A program made the translations under genes and the position numbers. Under the pieces are notes generated by a model. That model was not told the origin of the DNA. It made no database searches and saw only the letters and a program-made list of their open reading frames with translations. Source: CAYJBH01 sp964369445 (GTDB lineage: Bacteria > Bacillota > Clostridia > Oscillospirales > Ruminococcaceae). Taken from it: a DNA stretch of 47,914 nt. Below are positions 25,929 to 33,303 of this stretch, in pieces. Each line of letters begins with the position of its first letter. The stretch's first letter is position 1. The stretch lies in the NCBI GenBank assembly GCA_964369445.1, contig CAYJFU010000007.1:1-47914 (forward strand). Reading direction: 5' to 3'.

Positions 25929-27131
25929 ATGGACGAACGCTCTTATCTGAGAGAACTTGCAAAACAACAGGCAGAACTGGCAAACTCGCCGCAAAACAGA
26001 CAGCTTGAAAGGTTGTGGTACGAACACAACTCGCTAAAGGGCACTAGGGCGATGATTGTGGTGGAGGATTACTATTTAAACAAGGAGCACAACAAACTGC
26101 AATGCGTGACGGAGCAGGGACGGTATCTTGAAGAGGTCATGCAACGAAACCTGTACTCAGCGGAGTTTATAAAGGACGACAAGGTTATCCCCGACACGCT
26201 GGCTGTCCCGGTGGCGATAAAGGGTGATATGTTTGGAGTCAAGATGCGGCGCACGATGGCGGCGGACGGCGTCGCCTATCACGACGAGCCGATAATAAAC
26301 GACATAGAAAGGGATTTGGAACTTTTATCCCACACCGACTTTTACTATGACAAGCAGGCGACCGAAACACTTGAACAGTTTGCACAGGACACGATAGGTG
26401 ACATACTGCCCACAAGGCGCATAAACGCCCTTAACATGTGGCACTTTGTGCTGACAGAACACGTTGTAAGGCTTATGGGCATGGAAAACATGTACCTTGC
26501 GATGTATGACAGTCCCGACAAGTTGCACGAGCTAATGCGGTTTTTGACCGAGGACATGAAGCGCCTTATTGCATTTGAGGAACAACATTCACTTATATAT
26601 GCAAACGGCGCCAACGATTACACCGGTAGCGGCAACTTCTGCTTTTGCGACGAACTTCTGCAAAACGGCGTCACAACGGCGAGCAAGACATGGGGGCATC
26701 TCAACTCACAGGAGGCGGTGGGCATAAGCCCCGATATGTACGACGAGTTCGTAAACCCGTATTACAGCGAACTTGCCTCGATGTTCGGGATGCTATATTA
26801 CGGATGTTGTGAGCCGGTGGAAAAGATTTATGACAGCTACATATCAAAATTACCCGGCTTGCGCAAGGTTTCCGTTTCGCCGTGGTGCGACGAACAGTTT
26901 ATGGGCGAAAGGCTTTCGGATAAAAGTGTCGTATATTCAAGAAAACCAAGTCCGAACTTTTTTCTTATCGACGCCTCGTTTGACGAGCAGGCCTTTACAC
27001 AGCATATAAAAACAACCGCAGATGCCGCAAAGAATTGTGAACTGGAATACATATTTCGGGATATATACACAAATCACAACAATCCGCAAAAAATCCAAAG
27101 AGCGGTGGAGATTGTGCGTTCGTTTACTTGA
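25929..27131 (+). CDS. URO-D superfamily protein (third copy)
   Basis: A 400-residue protein starting two bases after the previous stop. The N-terminus is a charged helix (MDERSYLRELAKQQAELANS); later motifs include GVKMRRTMAADGVAYHDEPI, WGHLNSQEAVGISPDMYDEF, MLYYGCCEPVEKIYD and LRKVSVSPWCDEQFMGERL. GCCEP aligns with the metal-binding HSCG region of corrinoid methyltransferases in this superfamily, so a metal site is possible. Together with the genes at 20752 and 24850 it makes three divergent relatives in one carbohydrate locus. No corrinoid-binding protein is encoded in the window. Ends in TGA five bases before a MITE-like element. Confidence 0.82.
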   Translation: MDERSYLRELAKQQAELANSPQNRQLERLWYEHNSLKGTRAMIVVEDYYLNKEHNKLQCVTEQGRYLEEVMQRNLYSAEFIKDDKVIPDTLAVPVAIKGDMFGVKMRRTMAADGVAYHDEPIINDIERDLELLSHTDFYYDKQATETLEQFAQDTIGDILPTRRINALNMWHFVLTEHVVRLMGMENMYLAMYDSPDKLHELMRFLTEDMKRLIAFEEQHSLIYANGANDYTGSGNFCFCDELLQNGVTTASKTWGHLNSQEAVGISPDMYDEFVNPYYSELASMFGMLYYGCCEPVEKIYDSYISKLPGLRKVSVSPWCDEQFMGERLSDKSVVYSRKPSPNFFLIDASFDEQAFTQHIKTTADAAKNCELEYIFRDIYTNHNNPQKIQRAVEIVRSFT

Positions 27132-27135
27132 CATT

Positions 27136-27260
27136 GGCTTTGTTAACTTAACGTGAAAAGATGTTTTTTGCTTACCTACCCGCCGTAGGCGGGTAGGTAA
27201 GCAAAAAGAATGACTTTCGAGTTTGCTATGACGTTCCATTCATTTTAACTTAACGAAGCC
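27136..27260. mobile_element. MITE-like palindromic element with a 20-bp central hairpin
   Basis: Terminal inverted repeats GGCTTTGTTAACTTAA (27136-27151) and TTAACTTAACGAAGCC (27245-27260) match at 14 of 16 positions. The flanking octamers TTGACATT and TTAACAAT agree at six of eight, as a decayed target duplication would. Inside is a perfect 20-bp stem (27165-27184 with 27188-27207, loop GTA). It fills the spacer before araA and also provides an RNA hairpin in the transcript. Confidence 0.7.
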
Positions 27261-27285
27261 TTAACAATAAAAAGGAGAATATATC

Positions 27286-28761
27286 ATGAACATCAGTGAA
27301 AAACAAATTTGGTTTGTCGTGGGTAGCCAGTTTTTATACGGCGACGACGTGTTGCAGACGGTTGATAAACGCGCCGCCGAAATGGTTGCGATTTTAAACG
27401 ACGGTGGCAACCTACCGTGCAAGCTTGTATACAAGGTTACCGCCAAGACAAATGCTGAGGTAACGCAGGTTATTAAACAGGCGAACTTTGATGATGACTG
27501 CATAGGAATTGTCACATGGTGCCACACGTTCAGCCCGTCCAAGATGTGGATAAACGGACTTGCGGCACTGCAAAAACCGTGGTGTCATCTGGCGACGCAG
27601 TACAATCGTGATATACCCAATCAAGAAATAGACATGGATTTTATGAATCTCAACCAAGCCGCACACGGCGACAGGGAGCACGGATTTATAGGCGCAAGAC
27701 TTAGAGCAAAGCGCAAGGTTATAGCAGGCTTTTGGCAGGATTCCGCACTGCAAAACCGTCTGGGCGACTGGATGAGGGTTGCATACGGCGTTGCATACTC
27801 AAAAGAGCTTAAAGTTATGCGTTTCGGCGATAACATGCGCGAAGTTGCCGTCACTGAGGGTGATAAGGTGGAGACACAGCTTAAACTCGGTTGGCAGGTA
27901 AACACCTGGCCGGTGGGTGAACTTGCCGCAACAATGGAGCAGGTGTCCGAGGCGGAAATAGTGGAAAAGATGGCGGAGTATGCCGCGGCTTATCAACTGC
28001 CCAACGGGCATGACGACACCGTTAAATATCAGGCGCGCGAAGAGATAGCCATGAAAAAACTTCTCGACCGCGAGGGTTGTATGGCGTTTTCTAACACGTT
28101 TCAGGATCTGTACGGTATGAGACAGCTTCCGGGTCTTGCCACACAAAATCTTATGGCAAAAGGGTACGGCTATGCCGGCGAGGGTGACTGGAAAACCGCC
28201 GCCATGACGACCATTATCAAAGCTATGGGCGCGGACAAAGGCAAAGGCACCTCATTTATGGAGGATTATACATATCACCTGGAAAAAGGTTGTGAGTTGA
28301 GTCTGGGTGCACATATGTTAGAGGTCTGTCCCAGTGTAGCCGCCGACAAACCATCAATAGATGTTTCACCGCTTGGTATAGGCGACCGCGAGCCGCCCGC
28401 AAGACTCGTCTTTGAGGGCAAAACTGGTGAGGCAGTCGTTGTATCACTCGTCGACATGGGCGGTAGAATGAGACTTATCTGTCAGGAAATAGAGTGTATA
28501 AAGCCGATAATGGACATGCCCAACCTGCCGGTTGCTCGTGTCATGTGGAAAGCTTTCCCCGACCATTACACCGGCATCGAGTGTTGGATACATGCCGGCG
28601 GCGCACATCACACTGTGCTGAGCTATGACGTTAATGCAGAGCAGATGAGAGATTTTTGCAACATGACCGACATAGAGTTTGTGCACATCGGCAAGGACAC
28701 AACGGTAGAAAAGTTTGAACACGACCTGTTTATCGCAGACGTTGCATGGAAGTTGAAATAG
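27286..28761 (+). CDS. araA: L-arabinose isomerase
   Basis: A 491-residue protein matching AraA over its full length. Seen motifs are WFVVGSQFLYGDDVL at the start, GIVTWCHTFSPSKMWINGL, the tunnel-loop HLATQYNRDIP, NQAAHGDREHGFIGARL, and the metal-binding regions MEDYTYHLEKG and LGAHMLEVCPS. It converts L-arabinose to L-ribulose with Mn2+ in the cytoplasm. The start follows AAAAAGGAG. It is followed after nine bases by araD. Upstream is a palindromic element, so expression relative to the URO-D genes may be tuned there. Confidence 0.97.
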   Translation: MNISEKQIWFVVGSQFLYGDDVLQTVDKRAAEMVAILNDGGNLPCKLVYKVTAKTNAEVTQVIKQANFDDDCIGIVTWCHTFSPSKMWINGLAALQKPWCHLATQYNRDIPNQEIDMDFMNLNQAAHGDREHGFIGARLRAKRKVIAGFWQDSALQNRLGDWMRVAYGVAYSKELKVMRFGDNMREVAVTEGDKVETQLKLGWQVNTWPVGELAATMEQVSEAEIVEKMAEYAAAYQLPNGHDDTVKYQAREEIAMKKLLDREGCMAFSNTFQDLYGMRQLPGLATQNLMAKGYGYAGEGDWKTAAMTTIIKAMGADKGKGTSFMEDYTYHLEKGCELSLGAHMLEVCPSVAADKPSIDVSPLGIGDREPPARLVFEGKTGEAVVVSLVDMGGRMRLICQEIECIKPIMDMPNLPVARVMWKAFPDHYTGIECWIHAGGAHHTVLSYDVNAEQMRDFCNMTDIEFVHIGKDTTVEKFEHDLFIADVAWKLK

Positions 28762-28770
28762 AGGTCTTTT

Positions 28771-29466
28771 ATGTTGGAATTACTCAAAGAGCAGGTCTAT
28801 AAAGCAAACATGGCGCTTGTCAAATACAACCTCGTAACCTTTACATGGGGCAACGTTTCGGGTTTTGACAAGGATAGCGGCTATTTTGCAATAAAGCCCA
28901 GCGGTGTTGATTACGATGCGCTTTGTGCCGAGGATATGGTTATAATGGATCTTGACGGCAACGTCATTGAGGGCCGGTATCGTCCCTCTTCCGATACAAA
29001 AACACATCTAGAGCTGTATAAAGCCTATCCAGAAATCGGCGGTGTGGTTCACACTCACTCCAAAATGGCGGTTGCGTGGGCGGCCGCAAACAGAAACATT
29101 CCCAACTACAACACCACCCACAGCGATTATTTTTACAAGGACATTCTGTGTACAAGGGGATTGTCAAAGGCTGAGGTGAAGGCGGACTATGAGCAAAGCA
29201 CCGGCCTTGTCATCGTCGATACACTAAACCAAAGCGGCTATAACGCGATGTACTGCCCCGGTATAATCTGTGCAAATCACGGCCCTTTTACGTGGGGTAA
29301 AAATGCTCACGAGGCAGTACACAATGCCGTTGTACTGGAGGAGGTGGCGACGATGGCCTTTTACGCCGAGACGCTGAACACCGGCATAGCACCCATACCC
29401 GAGCATGTCTGCAACAAGCATTTTTCAAGAAAACATGGCAAAAATGCCTATTACGGGCAGGGCTAA
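28771..29466 (+). CDS. araD: L-ribulose-5-phosphate 4-epimerase
   Basis: A 231-residue class II aldolase-fold epimerase of standard length. TWGNVSGFDKDSGYFAIKPSGV forms the phosphate site, HTHSKMAVAWA carries two zinc His residues, and ANHGPFTWGKNAHEAVHNA the third. These are AraD signatures. It converts L-ribulose 5-phosphate to D-xylulose 5-phosphate, feeding the pentose phosphate pathway. It starts after AGAGGT. A related family member (29705) follows with its own promoter; that one is shorter and lacks the AraD motifs. Confidence 0.96.
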   Translation: MLELLKEQVYKANMALVKYNLVTFTWGNVSGFDKDSGYFAIKPSGVDYDALCAEDMVIMDLDGNVIEGRYRPSSDTKTHLELYKAYPEIGGVVHTHSKMAVAWAAANRNIPNYNTTHSDYFYKDILCTRGLSKAEVKADYEQSTGLVIVDTLNQSGYNAMYCPGIICANHGPFTWGKNAHEAVHNAVVLEEVATMAFYAETLNTGIAPIPEHVCNKHFSRKHGKNAYYGQG

Positions 29467-29571
29467 TTTAACGGTGTTACTGTGTAATAAATCCTCATCT
29501 CAAAGCTGAAAAGGATTGGTTTGTGCAAAAAGCAACCAATTGCCATTTTTTACATAAACAAAATTTTTGTG

Positions 29572-29600
29572 TTGACAATTTTGAAATTTGACGTTATTAT
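29572..29600 (+). promoter_or_regulatory. Predicted promoter of the aldolase/RuBisCO-like operon
   Basis: TTGACA (29572-29577), a 17-base spacer and TATTAT (29595-29600): near-consensus. It lies 104 bases before the aldolase gene, in an otherwise A/T-rich spacer (29467-29704). Confidence 0.7.
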
Positions 29601-29704
29601 CTATTCAATATCAACAAATTTGAAGAGTTTATTGAAAAATATTTGCCAAATTAAGATATTGATGCTGTATGTATTTAAAAATCGGCTTTATTTGAAAGGG
29701 TGAT

Positions 29705-30304
29705 ATGAATAATATTTACACTGATTTAACAACCGCTGCACACCGCGCCTACAATCGTGGTGTGCAGACGGGAAGTGGCGGCAATGTCTCGGTGCGCATT
29801 AAAGATATGTCGGGGAGCATGGTTGTCAAAAGTTCCGGTGGTTCCTTTGGCGACTGTACAGCGGACGGAAAAGGCTGGGTAACCATGAACTTTGATGGGA
29901 GCCATGACACCGCGCACGACAAACCCACGCGCGAGTGGCGGTTGCATGCCGCTCTGCTCAAACATCTTACAAACATCGACGCGGTTATGCACTGTCATGC
30001 GCCGTGGAGCATAAGCTGGGCGGACACGCATGACAGCTTGCCACTTGTCACATGGCACAGTCAGCTGAAAATGGTGGTGGAAGTACCGGTTTTTGATGTG
30101 CGTGCGGCGGTTGTTCCGGATGAGGAATTGTTTGACATAGTCGAGGTGTTTAAAGCGGAAGTACCACCTGCCGGAATTATACTTAAAGGGCACGGCATAG
30201 TCACCGTCGGCAGGACGGCGGTCGAGGCGGAACATGCACTGGAACTTATAGAGGAGACGGCACAGATAGCCACATTGACAGCACTTCTTAAAAAGGAGCA
30301 ATAA
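29705..30304 (+). CDS. Class II aldolase/adducin-family protein
   Basis: A 199-residue zinc enzyme of the class II aldolase family. GSGGNVSVRIKD is the phosphate-binding loop, KPTREWRLHAALL carries the catalytic Glu, MHCHAPWSISWA two zinc His residues and LKGHGIVTVG the third. All ligands are intact. The family includes fuculose-phosphate aldolases, the MtnB dehydratase of methionine salvage and the OtnC 3-oxo-tetronate-4-phosphate decarboxylase. Its length is close to MtnB and OtnC. It starts after GAAAGGGTG and its stop is one base from the start of the RuBisCO-like gene, whose ribosome-binding site lies inside it, so the two are translated together and probably act in sequence. Confidence 0.88.
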   Translation: MNNIYTDLTTAAHRAYNRGVQTGSGGNVSVRIKDMSGSMVVKSSGGSFGDCTADGKGWVTMNFDGSHDTAHDKPTREWRLHAALLKHLTNIDAVMHCHAPWSISWADTHDSLPLVTWHSQLKMVVEVPVFDVRAAVVPDEELFDIVEVFKAEVPPAGIILKGHGIVTVGRTAVEAEHALELIEETAQIATLTALLKKEQ

Positions 30305-30305
30305 C

Positions 30306-31565
30306 ATGAAAAACTACTACAATTTGCCTTTTTGCAGACCAGAGCAGATAGAGGACAGCTGTCTGACGGCAACCTATATTGTCAACAAGACAGGATATGC
30401 GGACATACTTTCGCGTGTGGGTGCATTTGCCGTCGGACAAACCATCGGAACATGGGTAAAGGTGCCGGGAATATCACAAGCGATGGTAAATAACTATCAG
30501 GGAAGAATTGTGTCTATAGTTGATATACCGAGCGAAGAGTCGGACGGTGATATAACATTTGTAATAAGAATAGCGTTCCCAATCGTTAATTTCGGTGGGA
30601 GTATAGCGATGATGATGACGGCGCTTGTTGGTAACGATGTGTCGACATCAATGGACGTAAAACTAGTGTCGCTGGAGTTTGACGGCAAAGCACAAAAGGA
30701 TTTTGTCGGCCCGTTAAAGAGCATAAACGATCTGCGTGACATGACAGGTGCTTACGACAGACCTGTCGTGTTAAACATGATAAAACCTTGCTCCGGTTTT
30801 ACCCCCAAAGAGGGAGCACAACTGTTTCGCCAGGTTGCTCTTGGAAAAGTTGACCTTGTCAAGGACGACGAGCTGTTAGGCTCGCCGAGTTACAATGAGG
30901 TGTCGCAAAGGGTAAAAGCATACAACATTGTCGCAGAGGAATGTTATAATGTCACCGGTAAAAGGACTTTATACATACCGAACATAACCGCAACACCAAA
31001 AAACATGCGCGAAAATGCGCAGGCGATAATTGATGCCGGTGCAAAGGCATGTATGGTGAACTATGTGTTCGCAGGAGCGGATGCACTGAAAGAGATTGCT
31101 GACGAATTTGGTGATAAGTTGTTTATACTTGGACATTATGCCGGTTGTTCGGTGTTTAACTCAATGCGCGGCGGTATCACCGACGAGGTAATGGTTGGCT
31201 TTTTGCCGAGGATTGCCGGTGCCGACGCCGTTATGACGATGTATCCGAACTTTACAAAAGCCGAGCAGGCATACAATTTTGCAAAAACGGTACAGGTGCA
31301 AAAGATGGACATGCCGGGCATAAAGCCGCTTGTAACAACGGTGGGTGGTGGCATTACAGCCATAAACCAACAGACGGTACAGCAGGAGCTTGGCAACGAT
31401 ATGATTCTGGGCATAGGCGGTGCAATTCAAGGGCATCCGATGGGTGCAACGCAAGGTGCGATAGCGGCAATGGCGGCTGTCGAGGCAACCTCAAAAGGTA
31501 TACCGTTAAATACAGCTGCAAAAAGCTGTGAAGCCTTACAAAAGGCAATAGAACTTTGGGGTTAA
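30306..31565 (+). CDS. RuBisCO-like protein (form IV)
   Basis: A 419-residue protein of the RuBisCO large-subunit superfamily. IKPCSG (Lys 160) corresponds to Lys 175 of true RuBisCO, and VDLVKDDELLG keeps the carbamate-bearing Lys 186 and the metal ligands Asp 188 and Glu 189. The C-terminal phosphate-binding TVGGGIT and GIGGAIQGHPMGATQGA are recognisable, but the loop-6 region (MVGFLPRIAGAD) lacks the GKLEG form with its catalytic Lys, so it should not fix CO2. Known relatives are the MtnW enolase, a methylthioribulose isomerase and the apionate-pathway decarboxylases/transcarboxylases. Partners here (aldolase fold, RpiB-like, TIM-like) point to a sugar-phosphate enolisation or decarboxylation. 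Start after AAGGAG. Confidence 0.92.
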   Translation: MKNYYNLPFCRPEQIEDSCLTATYIVNKTGYADILSRVGAFAVGQTIGTWVKVPGISQAMVNNYQGRIVSIVDIPSEESDGDITFVIRIAFPIVNFGGSIAMMMTALVGNDVSTSMDVKLVSLEFDGKAQKDFVGPLKSINDLRDMTGAYDRPVVLNMIKPCSGFTPKEGAQLFRQVALGKVDLVKDDELLGSPSYNEVSQRVKAYNIVAEECYNVTGKRTLYIPNITATPKNMRENAQAIIDAGAKACMVNYVFAGADALKEIADEFGDKLFILGHYAGCSVFNSMRGGITDEVMVGFLPRIAGADAVMTMYPNFTKAEQAYNFAKTVQVQKMDMPGIKPLVTTVGGGITAINQQTVQQELGNDMILGIGGAIQGHPMGATQGAIAAMAAVEATSKGIPLNTAAKSCEALQKAIELWG

Positions 31566-31653
31566 AAGGATATCAACACCCTCCGAGAGGGGGCTCTTAT
31601 ACTGCAAGTTTAAAATACACTTGCGGTGATGTAACAAAAAAGTAAGTATAAAG

Positions 31654-31739
31654 GGTTTTGTTAATTTACAAGGAAGAATGAACGAAAAGAACAACATTTG
31701 TATGTTGCGATATTTCATTCATTTTAGCTTAACAATGCC
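31654..31739. mobile_element. Short MITE-like palindromic element
   Basis: The left end (GGTTTTGTTAATTTACA) matches the complement of the right end (ending TTAACAATGCC at 31739) at 13 of 17 positions. These ends are the same as those of the elements at 27136 and 38332. The interior has a small AACAT/ATGTT hairpin instead of the C-rich one. TATAA occurs on both flanks. The spacer upstream (31566-31650) has a CCCTC/GAGGG hairpin. Confidence 0.5.
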
Positions 31740-31761
31740 TATAATTATGAGGAGAACAATT

Positions 31762-32217
31762 ATGACTATCGTAATAGGTTGTGACAATGCAGCAGTACCA
31801 CTAAAAAATATTCTTATCGAGCTAATGACTTCAAAAGGCATAACTGTTGAAAATGTAGGCTGTGACAGCAAAGAAGACCCCACAAACTACCCAACCATTG
31901 CAAAGCGCGTTTGCGAGGCGATAATAGACAGTAATTATGAAAAAAGGGGTGTACTTGTCTGTGGTACCGGAATAGGTATGGCGATGACGGCAAACAAGTT
32001 TAAAGGCATCCGCGCGGCGGTGTGTCACGACAACTTTTCCGCCGAGCGCTCCATACTGAGCAACGACGGCAATGTCATATGTTTCGGCGAGCGCGTTGTG
32101 GGACCGGAGCTTGCAAAAAAAATACTGTCAGAGTGGATACCGCTAACATTCAAAGACGGCTCCTCCACTCCAAAGGTTAACGAAATAAAAGACATAGAAA
32201 AGGGGAATTTTAAATAA
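31762..32217 (+). CDS. RpiB/LacA/LacB-family sugar-phosphate isomerase (possible D-erythrulose-4-phosphate isomerase)
   Basis: A 151-residue protein; the ATG at 31762 follows AGGAG, although the frame is open from 31678. GCDNAAVPLK replaces the DHAG phosphate loop of RpiB, and VCGTGIGMAMTANKFKGIRAA keeps the catalytic Cys 67. The family isomerises aldose and ketose phosphates. The homologues EryI/DerI convert D-erythrulose 4-phosphate to D-erythrose 4-phosphate and are typically paired with a TIM homologue. Here the stop codon overlaps the start of a TIM-like gene (TAATG), which strongly supports that pairing. Ordinary ribose-5-phosphate isomerase B activity is the alternative. Confidence 0.85.
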   Translation: MTIVIGCDNAAVPLKNILIELMTSKGITVENVGCDSKEDPTNYPTIAKRVCEAIIDSNYEKRGVLVCGTGIGMAMTANKFKGIRAAVCHDNFSAERSILSNDGNVICFGERVVGPELAKKILSEWIPLTFKDGSSTPKVNEIKDIEKGNFK

Positions 32218-33011
32218 TGGGCAGACTTGATAAGCTTTATATTGGTACAAACACCAAGATGTACAAAACCATTGCTCAAACGGTGGATTTTTTGAAGCGA
32301 CTGCAACAACTAACGGGCGACATAAGCCGTAAAGAGATGCAGCTGTTTGTCATTCCATCCTACACGACACTGGAAAGTGCTAACAGGCACACGGACCAAG
32401 ACCTTATCAGTTTGGGTGCACAGAATATGGGCTGGGAAGATGAGGGGCAGTTTACCGGTGAAATTTCACCTGTTATGCTCAAGGAAGTCGGTACACGTAT
32501 TGTTGAAATAGGACATTCCGAGCGTCGACATACTCTGCTTGAAACGGATGAAATGGAAAACAAAAAGGTGCTGTGCGCACTGCGACACGGTTTTACACCG
32601 CTACTGTGCATCGGTGAGACCGCTGAGCAAAAAAGGCTTGGGCTCACCGACGAGGTGCTGGCGACACAGCTAAAAAGCGACCTGTACAACGTCACCCCCG
32701 AACAGGCACAAAGTCTGTGGGTTGCCTATGAGCCGGTGTGGGCGATAGGCGTGAACGGTGAGCCTGCCACAAAGGAATACGCAAGCGAAAAACATGCGGT
32801 TATACGGCGCGTTCTGTGTGAGCTGTTTACCGAGGAGATAGGCGGTGACATCCCGTTACTGTACGGTGGTAGCGTCAATCCGCAAAACTCCGAGGAGTTG
32901 ATTGTCATGCCCGACATCGACGGATTGTTTATAGGGCGAAGTGCTTGGGATGCCGATAACTTTAATGAAATTATAAGGTCGGTGCTACCTCTTTTCAAAA
33001 GCAAAAAGTAG
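32217..33011 (+). CDS. Triosephosphate-isomerase-like protein (possible L-erythrulose-1-phosphate isomerase)
   Basis: A 264-residue TIM barrel. The catalytic residues are intact: Asn 12 and Lys 14 (GTNTKMYKT), His 100 (IGHSERR) and Glu 172 (AYEPVWAIG); the phosphate loop YGGSVN is also present. It differs from glycolytic TIM: the Trp of NWKMN is Thr, and loop 6 reads VNGEPAT instead of TGKTAT. EryH/LerI, which interconvert L-erythrulose 1-phosphate and D-erythrulose 4-phosphate, are TIM relatives encoded next to an RpiB homologue, exactly as here. A second glycolytic TIM would be expected elsewhere in the genome. Translation is coupled to the upstream gene by a TAATG overlap. Confidence 0.85.
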   Translation: MGRLDKLYIGTNTKMYKTIAQTVDFLKRLQQLTGDISRKEMQLFVIPSYTTLESANRHTDQDLISLGAQNMGWEDEGQFTGEISPVMLKEVGTRIVEIGHSERRHTLLETDEMENKKVLCALRHGFTPLLCIGETAEQKRLGLTDEVLATQLKSDLYNVTPEQAQSLWVAYEPVWAIGVNGEPATKEYASEKHAVIRRVLCELFTEEIGGDIPLLYGGSVNPQNSEELIVMPDIDGLFIGRSAWDADNFNEIIRSVLPLFKSKK

Positions 33012-33030
33012 CTTTAAGCTAGTTATAAAT

Positions 33031-33075
33031 GGGCAACCTTATCGTCGGTCGGCATAGGGTTGTCCTTATTTTTTT
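33031..33075 (+). terminator. Rho-independent terminator after the TIM-like gene
   Basis: GGGCAACC pairs with GGTTGTCC and the stem extends inward (33031-33042 with 33054-33065); TTATTTTTTT follows. It ends the RuBisCO-like operon. Confidence 0.85.
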
Positions 33076-33193
33076 GTCACTTTTGCAGTCTCGGCATTTT
33101 AATCATCCAAAAAATGTTTCTCCAAACCGTTAAGGTTGGGCATCTTTGTGCAACATGTTAAAACAAATAAATTAATTTTGTGATTTTTGTGTA

Positions 33194-33222
33194 TAGACAA
33201 CAGCAGCAAGTAGAGTTATAAT
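33194..33222 (+). promoter_or_regulatory. Predicted promoter of the third importer operon
   Basis: TAGACA (33194-33199), a 17-base spacer and TATAAT (33217-33222). A GTACAATTT box (33275-33283) lies downstream of it, before the binding-protein start. Confidence 0.6.
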
Positions 33223-33303
33223 ATTTTCATGATATATCACAGATGCATCAATACTATATCTATCCTGAATTTTCGTACAATTTAAGAATTTTAAGGGGGA
33301 AAA

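Noticed and set aside
27165..27207. Hairpin as a rho-independent terminator of the kinase/URO-D operon
   Set aside because: The T-run lies before the stem and A-run after it, so the transcript has no 3' U-tract; the same holds for the other family members.
29705..31565. Aldolase-fold plus RuBisCO-like pair as the MtnB-MtnW step of methionine salvage
   Set aside because: Possible by family, but no mtnA, mtnK, mtnX or mtnD is near and the following RpiB-like and TIM-like genes fit a sugar-phosphate route better. Kept only as an alternative.
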